From positions 1 through 23,335 of the forward strand of contig JALVPX010000260.1 of the NCBI GenBank assembly GCA_027031565.1: a stretch of DNA of 23,335 nucleotides, given 5' to 3'. A model generated the notes under the pieces. The model saw nothing but the letters and a program-made list of their open reading frames with translations. It did no database searches and was not told the origin of the DNA. Both the position numbers and the translations under genes were made by a program. Position 1 is the first letter of the stretch; each line of letters starts with the position of its first letter. Positions 7,139 to 15,213 of this stretch are shown piece by piece. The stretch comes from Deltaproteobacteria bacterium. GTDB lineage: Bacteria > Desulfobacterota > Dissulfuribacteria > Dissulfuribacterales > JALVPX01.

Positions 7139-9749
7139 AAACAGCGAGCTCATAAAGTCCATTTTCAGGACTGTTCACACCATCAAGGGTACGGCCGGCT
7201 TCTTCGGTTTTACCACCCTTGAGGGGATAGCCCATTTTTCCGAAGACATCTTGTCCAAGGTAAGAGACGGCCTTGTGCGTGTGGATGAAGACATAACCAC
7301 TATCCTGCTCCAGTCCGTGGACTATATAAAGGCTATTCTTGCCTCGTTGGAGCAGCATGGCAAGGAGCCTGATGACATAGAATATCTGGACTTCATAGTG
7401 GAACTCAGAAATTTTGCTGAAAAACTTACAAAGGGCGGCGAGGAGCAAGGGGATACGGATTCCAAGGAAGCTGCAGAACAGGTCGAAGAGGTCAAAGAGG
7501 CCGAGCAGGAGCCGGAACAGGCAGAGGCAGAAGAGAAGGAAGCAGAATCAAAAGATGAGAAACAGCCTCCTGCATCTGCCCAGGAAGGGTCGACAGGAAA
7601 GGCAGAACCGCCGAAGGAGACCTCCACGCCTGATACATCCAAGGCGGCATCGAGGCCAAAACCCAAAAAGATTGCCGCTCCTGCTGCGCATCTAACCGAG
7701 ACCCATGTGAGGGTTGACGTGCATCTTCTCGACAAGCTCATGAACCTTGCCGGAGAGCTTGTGCTGTCCAGAAACCGGCTGGTGCAGATAGCAGCACAAT
7801 TGAGCGACCCGGAACTCATCACGGCCAATCAGCGCATGAGCCTGGTAGTGACTGACCTGCAGGAGCAGATCATGAAGACCAGGATGCAGCCGATCGGCAA
7901 TGTTTTCAACAAGTTTCCAAGGATCGTCAGGGACCTTTCCCGTAGTGCCAACAAGCAGGTGCAGCTCCGGATAGAGGGCGCTGAAACCGAGCTGGACCGC
8001 TCCATTATCGAGGTAATAAAAGATCCCTTGACGCACATGGTCAGGAATTCGGTTGACCACGGCATAGAAGGCCCTGAAATCCGCATCCAAAAGGAAAAAC
8101 CGGCCATCGGCACGCTCGTCATGCGCGCCTACCATGAAGGCGGACAGGTCATAATCGAAATACAGGACGATGGCGCAGGCATTGATCCGGAAAAGGTCAA
8201 GGCAAAGGCCATTGAGAAGGGCGTAATCAGCGCAGAACAAGCAGCCTCGATTTCAGACAGAGAGGCATTGATGCTCATATTTCAGCCTGGTTTTTCCACT
8301 GCCGAACAAGTTACGAACATTTCCGGCCGCGGTGTTGGAATGGATGTGGTGAAAACGAACATAGAAAAACTTGGCGGCACCGTGGAATTGAACAGCGAAA
8401 AGGGGATGGGCACCACTGTACGCATCAAGATACCGTTGACCCTTGCCATCATTCCGGCACTCATAGTGAGGAGCGGGGGCCAGCGTTATGCAATCCCCCA
8501 GGTGAACCTTGTGGAACTGGTGCGTCTTTCACCTGAGGCCATGGAAAAAAATGTACAGGTCATAGGCGATTCTGAATTCTATCGCCTGCGCGGGCAGATT
8601 CTGCCCTTGATAAGGCTGAACCGCGTGCTCAAGTGTGAGTGTGACAGGGATGAACATGAAAAAGGCCTGAACATCGTGGTCTTGAATTCTGGAGACAGGC
8701 TGTTCGGCCTGGTAGTGGATTCCATCAATGATTCCGAAGAGATAGTGGTAAAGCCCCTTGGGAACCATCTTAAACACATAAGCTGTTACGCCGGCACCAC
8801 CTTGATGGGAGACGGCCGAGTGGCGCTTATTCTTGATGTCGTCGGCATTGCCTCGACCCTCAACTTGAGGGCAGAAGACTCAAAACGCCAAACTACCCTT
8901 GTTTCAGACAAGTTGAGCGGTGAGGATGAGCGCCAGTTCCTGCTCCTCTTCACCATTGCGGAGAATGAATACTTTGCCCTGCCGCTGGCCCTGGTAAACC
9001 GGCTGGACAAGGTCTCGCTTTCTGATATCGAAATCGTAGGCGGCAAGGAGGTGATCCAGTTCAGGGGCCATTCCATGCCAGTGATCAGGCTTGAAAATTG
9101 TCTGCCAATTTCCCCGCTACCTGAACAGGATCACTACCATCTGATAATCTTCCACATGAATGAAAAGGATATCGCGTTCCTGGTATCGCGGATCGATGAC
9201 AGCCTTGACACCTCTGTTGAGGTGGAAGACGAGGCCTTTAATCAGGACGGCATCCTCGGTTCTGCAATCCTGAAGGACCGTACAACGCTATTTCTGGACG
9301 TTTTCAACATCATTCAAATTTATGATCCCGACTTCTTTACAGTGCCCAAGGTGGCAACGGATCACCAGGCGCGGATACTCATAGCCGAGGATTCAAGCTT
9401 TTACCGTAACCTCCTCTGCTCATATCTGGAGGCCGCAGGCTACGAGGTCATGGCGGCAGAAGATGGGCAGGAGGCTTTAGAGATATTGGAAAAGGAAGAG
9501 ATCGACTTGCTTATTACGGACATCGAGATGCCCAGGATGAATGGTTTCGAGCTGACCAAGGCGGTGAGGAACCATGACAGGCTCAAGGATCTGCCAGTGA
9601 TCGCTGTCACGTCGCTTTCAGGCGAAGACGACAGACGGCGCGGTGTTGAGGCCGGTGTAAATGACTACCAGCCAAAGCTCGACAGAGACCAAGTATTAAA
9701 CGCCGTTCACAACCTGCTCGGCGACAGCGAAATGCAGCAGGCTGCTTAA
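7038..9749 (+). CDS. cheA: Hybrid chemotaxis histidine kinase CheA with two CheW domains and a receiver
   Basis: The kinase of the pathway, 903 residues against about 650 for a standard CheA. Domains in order: Hpt (about 1-105) with phosphorylation site H47 in FRTVHTIKG; an acidic, Glu/Pro/Lys-rich linker (about 132-215); the dimerisation helices (about 225-290); an HATPase domain (about 295-470) with N-box HMVRNSVDHGIE, DDGAGID and GRGVGMDVV; a CheW-like domain (about 472-610); a second CheW-like domain (about 632-765); and a receiver (778-897) with E784/D785, phosphoacceptor D828 and K880. No separate CheY/CheB-binding P2 domain is evident; the acidic linker occupies its place. The start has an AAGGAG ribosome site (7024-7029). 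Its position inside the open cheR frame is discussed under cheR. Confidence 0.96.
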   Translation: MSMEDEILKDFLAEAKENLEQLDQDFVELEQDPENSELIKSIFRTVHTIKGTAGFFGFTTLEGIAHFSEDILSKVRDGLVRVDEDITTILLQSVDYIKAILASLEQHGKEPDDIEYLDFIVELRNFAEKLTKGGEEQGDTDSKEAAEQVEEVKEAEQEPEQAEAEEKEAESKDEKQPPASAQEGSTGKAEPPKETSTPDTSKAASRPKPKKIAAPAAHLTETHVRVDVHLLDKLMNLAGELVLSRNRLVQIAAQLSDPELITANQRMSLVVTDLQEQIMKTRMQPIGNVFNKFPRIVRDLSRSANKQVQLRIEGAETELDRSIIEVIKDPLTHMVRNSVDHGIEGPEIRIQKEKPAIGTLVMRAYHEGGQVIIEIQDDGAGIDPEKVKAKAIEKGVISAEQAASISDREALMLIFQPGFSTAEQVTNISGRGVGMDVVKTNIEKLGGTVELNSEKGMGTTVRIKIPLTLAIIPALIVRSGGQRYAIPQVNLVELVRLSPEAMEKNVQVIGDSEFYRLRGQILPLIRLNRVLKCECDRDEHEKGLNIVVLNSGDRLFGLVVDSINDSEEIVVKPLGNHLKHISCYAGTTLMGDGRVALILDVVGIASTLNLRAEDSKRQTTLVSDKLSGEDERQFLLLFTIAENEYFALPLALVNRLDKVSLSDIEIVGGKEVIQFRGHSMPVIRLENCLPISPLPEQDHYHLIIFHMNEKDIAFLVSRIDDSLDTSVEVEDEAFNQDGILGSAILKDRTTLFLDVFNIIQIYDPDFFTVPKVATDHQARILIAEDSSFYRNLLCSYLEAAGYEVMAAEDGQEALEILEKEEIDLLITDIEMPRMNGFELTKAVRNHDRLKDLPVIAVTSLSGEDDRRRGVEAGVNDYQPKLDRDQVLNAVHNLLGDSEMQQAA

Positions 9750-9766
9750 TGGAGGCATAAAAGGCC

Positions 9767-10270
9767 ATGAGTGATATGCAACAAAACCAGATTACCGAAT
9801 TGGACAATGCCCAGGAGATGCGCAGCGAGGATACCCTGGAATTCACCACCTTTTATTACAACGACCACATGTTCGGCCTGCCCATTGATGAGGTCATCGA
9901 GATAAACAGGGCATTGGACGTTACCCCTGTACCCCTGGCCCCTGACTATGTGGCAGGCGTCGTGAACCTGCGCGGTCAAATCCTGACGGCAATAAACCTG
10001 GCCAAGCGGCTGGGACTGCATTCGGAACCTGAACAGGACAAAGAGGTGAGCCACAACAATGTAATAACCGGGAACCGGGAAGAACCGATCAGCCTGTTGG
10101 TACAGAAGATAGGCGACGTGATCTCTGTGCCCAAGTCTCAGATCGAACCGCCCCCTGACACTATAGCAGGCGTGGACAGGAGCTACGTGAAGTTTGTTTG
10201 CAAGCTGCCGGACAACCTGCTCATGGTGCTTGACAAGGAGGCGCTTGAAAGGGCTCAAGGGGAAAACTAG
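9767..10270 (+). CDS. cheW: Chemotaxis coupling protein CheW
   Basis: A 167-residue adaptor linking receptor and CheA. The CheW fold covers about residues 22-160: FYYNDHMFGLPIDEVIEI forms the first strands, and VAGVVNLRGQILTAINL carries the conserved NLRG-I-P/T-I segment seen in CheW proteins. A short variable insertion rich in Glu and Asn (about 85-105) separates the two subdomains. GGAGG at 9751-9755, just after the cheA stop, serves as ribosome site. The gene sits between cheA and the receptor gene, as expected for a ternary signalling complex. Confidence 0.95.
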   Translation: MSDMQQNQITELDNAQEMRSEDTLEFTTFYYNDHMFGLPIDEVIEINRALDVTPVPLAPDYVAGVVNLRGQILTAINLAKRLGLHSEPEQDKEVSHNNVITGNREEPISLLVQKIGDVISVPKSQIEPPPDTIAGVDRSYVKFVCKLPDNLLMVLDKEALERAQGEN

Positions 10271-10323
10271 TCCCTTTCCTGGCTAAAAAGTATTCGTGAT
10301 CCAATTTTGTGGAGGACTTTGAC

Positions 10324-12648
10324 ATGAAAGTAATTAAGAAAGTGGGAAATCCCATGGAATGGCCGCTCGGGGTCAGAATATTGGCTGGCATAATGTCCAT
10401 AATATTCCTTCTGCTGGGAATCCAGCTCTGGATGAGCAGGCAAGAGGGGCTTCAAAAGATGGATCTCCTCATAAAGGATTCAGCAGAGGGCTATCAGGAC
10501 CTGATGGACAATGCCCTGACCCTGGCCGAACAAAACCGCCAGCTTGCAGTAACGATCTCAAATATGCAGGAAGTGAAAGAGGCCATGGCCAGCCGGGACA
10601 GGGCCAGGCTCTATTCAATTGTCAAGCCGCTTTGTGATTCCCTTAATAGAGGCAGTGAGTTCCCGCTCAAGGTACACTTTCACGTTCCGCCCGGCCATTC
10701 TTTCCTTAGAGTGTGGAAACCTAAAAAATTTGGGGATGACATCTCGGGATTCAGAAAGACAGTAACCGAGACATTGGCCACGGGAAAGAACATCAAGGGA
10801 ATAGAGGCAGGCAGGGTCGGCCTTGCCGTGCGCGGAGTGGTGCCTGTCCGTGATGGAAACGGCACCATAACCGGCAGCGTGGAGGTGATCAGGAGCCTGA
10901 ACCAGGTAGCCGAACAGCTTGCTGCCCTAAACGAAGAAAAGAATGGCATCTTTGCCTATTCCAAGGTGAAGGTCACGGCCGGGAACAGCCGCGTGAAACG
11001 AATCGGAAACTTTAGGATATTACGTCTCCCAACGGATGAAAAGCTTCAGAAACTCGTGGATGAAAACCTGCTGGAGCAGGCCATGAAGGGGCCAGTTACA
11101 AAGATGGTTGGCGCGACCCTTTTAACCGCTTCTCCCATTACGGATTACAAAAATGAACCCACTGGCATTTATGTGAGATTTGTGGACATATCTTCAATTC
11201 TGGCGCAGAGGAAGGCCACCATAATCAACTCGATCATACTGGCCCTAGCAGGTATGGCCATTGCCATCCTTCTGGGCTGGTGGATAGTAAAACTGGGTTT
11301 GACCAGGCCGATGAACCACATTCTGAAAATTCTTGCCAAGGTGAGCCATGGTGAATTCACCGAGATAGCCGAGATAAAAGGCGCCCCGGAAATGAAACGC
11401 ATGGCCCTTACTGCAAACAATATCATCTGCCACACGTCGGATATACTTGAGACACTCAAGGCCCAGTCGCAATCCATTGATTCGGCATCCTTCCGCCTTG
11501 GAGAGGCCTCCGATGTGGTCAAGAAAGGGGCTGTAGAGCTTGACCAGGTGGCTAGCGGCCTGGCCCAGTCCGCCTCGGATGCGGCTGTCAACCTCGACAA
11601 CGTGGCAACTGCGGTAGAGGAGTTGACTGCCGCTACTACCGAGATCTCCCAAAGCGTGTCAGAGACTGCCAAGGAGACCACAGAGGCCATGGATAAGGCC
11701 ACTGCCACTAACGAGGTGATCGTCAGGCTCGGACAGAGCTCAAATGAGATAGGCGGGATTATACAGGTAATCAATTCCATAGCAGAACAGACCAATCTCC
11801 TGGCATTGAATGCAACCATTGAAGCCGCCCGGGCAGGTGAGGCAGGCAAGGGGTTTGCTGTCGTTGCAAACGAGGTGAAGGAACTCGCCAAACAGACGGC
11901 TGAAGCCACTGAGAAAATTACCTACATGATCCAAAACATTCAAACCGACACAAAAGAGGCGGTGCATTCAGTGGAAGAGATCACAGAGACCATCTCAAAG
12001 GTGAACGACCTTGCCAACACCATTGCCAGTGCTGCCGAAGAGCAGACGGCCACGGTATCTGAAATAAATTACAGTCTCAGGGAAGGCGCCTCCCAGGTAA
12101 AGGAGGTAGAGAGTGAGGCCCTAAAAATGGCGGACCAGGCCAACCACTTCATATACAGCGCAGACACGGTCTTGAAGGCAGGCTCCACTTTCAAGGATAT
12201 ATCAAGGGAGCTGCACGGAGTAATAGGATTGTATAAGACGAACCCTGCCGTGGTCTCCCAGGCGCGGGATACGGCCTCTGTTTCAGTTCAGGCAACTTCG
12301 ATGTTGCTGCAGCATTTCCAGTGGGTTGAAAAACTGAGAAGCGCCGTTCTGGACGGCAGGATGCCAGACGTCACGTCTGATCCGCATAAGTGTGCGCTGG
12401 GTGCCTGGCTTGCGCATCATGGTTCCAAGCTGCCTGATGACGCGCGGGCGGTTGTAAAGGAACTGGAACCCATTCATGCAGACTTGCATGCCACTGCAGA
12501 TAAAATCAGCGAGGTGCTGAAGCAGGATCAGGACAAGAACAAGGCCCTCAATGTGATCCATGATGAGGCGGAACCGCTGCTTAACAAGCTGTTTCCACTT
12601 CTTTTGAAGCTGATTGGTATTTGCAAAAGGCACGAGGGTTTCAACTAA
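10324..12648 (+). CDS. Methyl-accepting chemoreceptor with dCache_3-like sensor and C-terminal CZB domain
   Basis: A 774-residue inner-membrane receptor. TM1 is at about residues 17-37. The periplasmic sensor (about 40-298) carries HFHVPPGHSFLRVWKP, KFGDDISGFRKTV and IEAGRVGLAVRG, a pattern typical of dCache_3 domains. TM2 is at about 299-322, followed by HAMP (about 324-378). The signalling hairpin has the conserved tip EQTNLLALNATIEAARAGEA (488-507). At the C-terminus (about 655-730) lies a CZB zinc-binding domain with probable ligands H664, C690 (in HKCALGAWL), H718 and H722. CZB domains in other proteins respond to zinc or hypochlorous acid; the ligand of the periplasmic domain is unknown. 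There is no C-terminal CheR-tethering pentapeptide. The start at ATG 10324 has GGAGGA (10311-10316); a GTG at 10309 is unlikely. Confidence 0.94.
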   Translation: MKVIKKVGNPMEWPLGVRILAGIMSIIFLLLGIQLWMSRQEGLQKMDLLIKDSAEGYQDLMDNALTLAEQNRQLAVTISNMQEVKEAMASRDRARLYSIVKPLCDSLNRGSEFPLKVHFHVPPGHSFLRVWKPKKFGDDISGFRKTVTETLATGKNIKGIEAGRVGLAVRGVVPVRDGNGTITGSVEVIRSLNQVAEQLAALNEEKNGIFAYSKVKVTAGNSRVKRIGNFRILRLPTDEKLQKLVDENLLEQAMKGPVTKMVGATLLTASPITDYKNEPTGIYVRFVDISSILAQRKATIINSIILALAGMAIAILLGWWIVKLGLTRPMNHILKILAKVSHGEFTEIAEIKGAPEMKRMALTANNIICHTSDILETLKAQSQSIDSASFRLGEASDVVKKGAVELDQVASGLAQSASDAAVNLDNVATAVEELTAATTEISQSVSETAKETTEAMDKATATNEVIVRLGQSSNEIGGIIQVINSIAEQTNLLALNATIEAARAGEAGKGFAVVANEVKELAKQTAEATEKITYMIQNIQTDTKEAVHSVEEITETISKVNDLANTIASAAEEQTATVSEINYSLREGASQVKEVESEALKMADQANHFIYSADTVLKAGSTFKDISRELHGVIGLYKTNPAVVSQARDTASVSVQATSMLLQHFQWVEKLRSAVLDGRMPDVTSDPHKCALGAWLAHHGSKLPDDARAVVKELEPIHADLHATADKISEVLKQDQDKNKALNVIHDEAEPLLNKLFPLLLKLIGICKRHEGFN

Positions 12649-13920
12649 ATGCTGCTTGCCAAGGAGCAAAATTCCGCTGCACCCTCTGTGGGTGCGGCCC
12701 ACGTCTATATTGCAAGGCAGCCCATACTGGACCGCCGGCAGAAGACGGTTGCCTATGAGCTGCTTTACCGAACCGGGGCAGACAGCGGAGGTTTTGGAGA
12801 CATAGATGGGGAATCGGCCACCTCCCGCATCCTGATCAACTGCCTTTCCTCTGAATCCACCTCAAACATAGTTGGGGGGAAAAAGGCCTTTGTCAACTTT
12901 CCGCCTGATCTGCTCCTGGACGGCATCCCTGACGGCCTCAATCCTGAACGAGTCGTGATCGAGGTGCTTGAAAATGCCACCGGTACCTATTCCATGCTGG
13001 AGGCACTGACCATCTTCAGGAACATGGGCTTCACCATTGCCCTGGATGATTTTGAGCTCAATGAAGAGACTGAACCGCTGCTCCAGGTGGCCGACATAGT
13101 CAAGGTTGACTGGCTGGTGCAGCATGAAAACATCGCTTCGGTTACTGAAAAACTCAAGCACTACAATGTCGAATTGCTTGCTGAAAAGATCGAAACAGAT
13201 GAACAGTTCAAGGCGGCCATCGGACTGGGTTACTCCCTTTTCCAGGGCTATTTCTTCGCAAAGCCCCAACTGGTATCATTACAGGATCTTCCCATTGCCA
13301 CAAGGAGCTGGCTCAATATCTTCAGGGCGCTTCAAAAGCCAGATATATCCTTTGATGAACTGGAAATCATCATTTCCCAGGACCCCGCACTTGCCTATAA
13401 ATTGCTGAAGATCATCAACTCTGCTGCCTTTGCCCTGCGTCAAGGGGTCACCTCGGTAAAGCAGGCGCTTATCTTTCTTGGAGAAGAGGAGATAAGGGCT
13501 TGGCTCTCGTTGATTGCCCTGGCAGGCCTGAGTACGGATAAGTCGGAAGAACTGGTGAAGACGGCCTGCCTGCGCGGCCGCTTCATGGAAAATTTGATGA
13601 GGGACTGCAGCGCCCCGGTCGATCCCAAAGAGGGCTTTTTCACTGGCCTAATGTCTTTACTGGATGCCATGTCCGGCATTCCCCTGCACAAGCTCATCCA
13701 GGGCCTGCCTCTCAGTACCGAGATAATCGATGCGCTCCTCTATTCCAGGGGAGCCATTGCCCCTTATCTTGAACTGGTTACTGCATATGAAAGGGCAATT
13801 CATCCCAAATATCAAAGATATGCATCAACCCTGGACATCGAGCCAGAAACCCTCCTGCGCTGTTACCTGGAGGCAGCAAAGTGGACCGACGAGATCTTTA
13901 ATCAGTTAAGGGCGGATTGA
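12649..13920 (+). CDS. EAL-like / HDOD signalling protein (YuxH/CdgJ type)
   Basis: A 423-residue soluble protein. The N-terminal half (about 18-210) is a shortened EAL-like domain and the C-terminal half (about 215-415) an HDOD domain, the arrangement of the YuxH/CdgJ family. EAL is ELL here (E37, with R41 retained); N83, E105, D133/D134, K152, E179 and Q199 line up with usual active-site positions. The loop after DDF (normally GTGYSSL) is missing, so phosphodiesterase activity is doubtful. HDOD domains are helical and structurally related to HD phosphohydrolases but usually lack their catalytic residues. The start codon directly follows the receptor stop, implying co-translation and membership of the chemosensory operon. 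Its 3' end overlaps the convergent radical SAM gene by 23 bases. Confidence 0.9.
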   Translation: MLLAKEQNSAAPSVGAAHVYIARQPILDRRQKTVAYELLYRTGADSGGFGDIDGESATSRILINCLSSESTSNIVGGKKAFVNFPPDLLLDGIPDGLNPERVVIEVLENATGTYSMLEALTIFRNMGFTIALDDFELNEETEPLLQVADIVKVDWLVQHENIASVTEKLKHYNVELLAEKIETDEQFKAAIGLGYSLFQGYFFAKPQLVSLQDLPIATRSWLNIFRALQKPDISFDELEIIISQDPALAYKLLKIINSAAFALRQGVTSVKQALIFLGEEEIRAWLSLIALAGLSTDKSEELVKTACLRGRFMENLMRDCSAPVDPKEGFFTGLMSLLDAMSGIPLHKLIQGLPLSTEIIDALLYSRGAIAPYLELVTAYERAIHPKYQRYASTLDIEPETLLRCYLEAAKWTDEIFNQLRAD

Positions 13921-15193
13921 AATAGCCGAACCCGAGACTGGGAAATAAGCCTTTTAGGTAATTGACAGCACCTTTTATACCCAGCCGCATTTTGCCGGGC
14001 TTATAAGCTATACCATCCAGGTACCAGTCTGGATCAATATTGTGGTTGCGAAGCTGGATAAAATCGAGGCCAAAGGAGGCTATGGTTTCTGCCAGTTTTT
14101 CGAGTTCTTCCAGTTCGTCGCTCAAGCCAGGCATGACAAACCAGTTCAAGGAAACAAAGCCGCCCATCTCCTTCATGGTACGCCATGATTCCAGTACATC
14201 TTCGAATCCGTAACCCCTTGGCCTGTAATAGCGTTCATAATATTCCTGCCTTGGGGAGTTCATGCTTATCCTGATGCTTTGCAGGCCGCTGTTTCGCAGC
14301 TCGGCCACGGCAGCAGGCAGGCTTGCATTCGTATTCAAGTTGATTGTGCCCTTCCGGCTCCTCTTGCGAATCAATCTTATGGATTCTTGAAGCAGGCCAG
14401 CCTGAAGCAGGGGTTCGCCTTCGCAGCCCTGCCCAAAACTTACTATTGCCTTTTTGGCATGCTCCAAATGGGGTACGGCAACGCATGCCACTTCTTCGGG
14501 TGAAGGCACGAATCTTATGCGTTCCTGGGTTGCCGGAGGGCCGCCTGGCGGCTGTTTAGACAAGCAGCCCAGACACCGGGCATTGCACTCGGGTGATGTT
14601 GGCAAAGGGGCCTCCCATCTTCCAAGGAATAGATTCTTTGCTGCAGGGCATCCATAGGTGAGGCTGCATCTGCCGAGATGCCTTAGAAGCCTGTTGCGGG
14701 AATCCCTTTGTAATCGGGACAGTGTGCGCTTTTTTACCTGCAAGGGATTGAAGTTTCTCGAGTCTTGACGCGGATCAGGGTCGCTTCTGAAGGCCGCCAC
14801 CCAGAACCTTCCCTTCCACCAGCCTACCGGGGTATAGGCAAAAAGAGGCAGTGGAGGCAGGTTCTCATCGGGCCTGTAGAAGGCTGCCAGGGCGGTCTGG
14901 GTGTAAGCAGGGGCAATAAAGGCCGCTACTGCTTGAACAGGGCCGTAGCGGCCGGACGGGTCCTCTTCGAGCACCACCATTTCATCACGCTGGTCATCCC
15001 ATCCCACTGGAAGCCTGCCTGGGAGAACAAACAGTTCGCTTCCTTCAGGAAGAGGAATCAGTTCGCTTGCAGAGATGGGGTGGAAGCTCCTTCCGCTTCG
15101 TCCAGCCATTTTCAAACCGGGGAAATCATAGATCTTGCCCTTGCTGTCTGCATAGAGCAGCGCAGGGATCTCATAAGGATATTTTCTGCCCAT
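13898..15193 (-). CDS. Radical SAM protein of unknown function
   Basis: A 431-residue protein. The first about 170 residues match no domain I know; they contain aromatic and Pro-rich stretches (YTPVGWWKGRFWVAAF). A radical SAM core follows, with the 4Fe-4S motif C203-x3-C207-x2-C210 (PECNARCLGC) and a GCEGEP stretch in the position of the SAM-binding GGE motif. INLNTNASLP and SIRISMNSP are typical later strands of the barrel. Two extra cysteines (C176, C182) lie shortly before the cluster motif and might bind metal. The substrate is unknown. It begins 20 bases after the metallo-beta-lactamase gene on the same strand, so the two probably form an operon. ATG 15193 has an AAGGG ribosome site. 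The 3' end overlaps the EAL/HDOD gene by 23 bases, tail to tail. Confidence 0.87.
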   Translation of the reverse strand: MGRKYPYEIPALLYADSKGKIYDFPGLKMAGRSGRSFHPISASELIPLPEGSELFVLPGRLPVGWDDQRDEMVVLEEDPSGRYGPVQAVAAFIAPAYTQTALAAFYRPDENLPPLPLFAYTPVGWWKGRFWVAAFRSDPDPRQDSRNFNPLQVKKRTLSRLQRDSRNRLLRHLGRCSLTYGCPAAKNLFLGRWEAPLPTSPECNARCLGCLSKQPPGGPPATQERIRFVPSPEEVACVAVPHLEHAKKAIVSFGQGCEGEPLLQAGLLQESIRLIRKRSRKGTINLNTNASLPAAVAELRNSGLQSIRISMNSPRQEYYERYYRPRGYGFEDVLESWRTMKEMGGFVSLNWFVMPGLSDELEELEKLAETIASFGLDFIQLRNHNIDPDWYLDGIAYKPGKMRLGIKGAVNYLKGLFPSLGFGYFNPPLTD

Positions 15194-15213
15194 TCAAGCC
15201 CTTTGCCGTTGCT

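Noticed and set aside
7692..8240. 182-codon minus-strand frame opposite cheA
   Set aside because: No domain, no ribosome site and complete overlap with the conserved kinase core.
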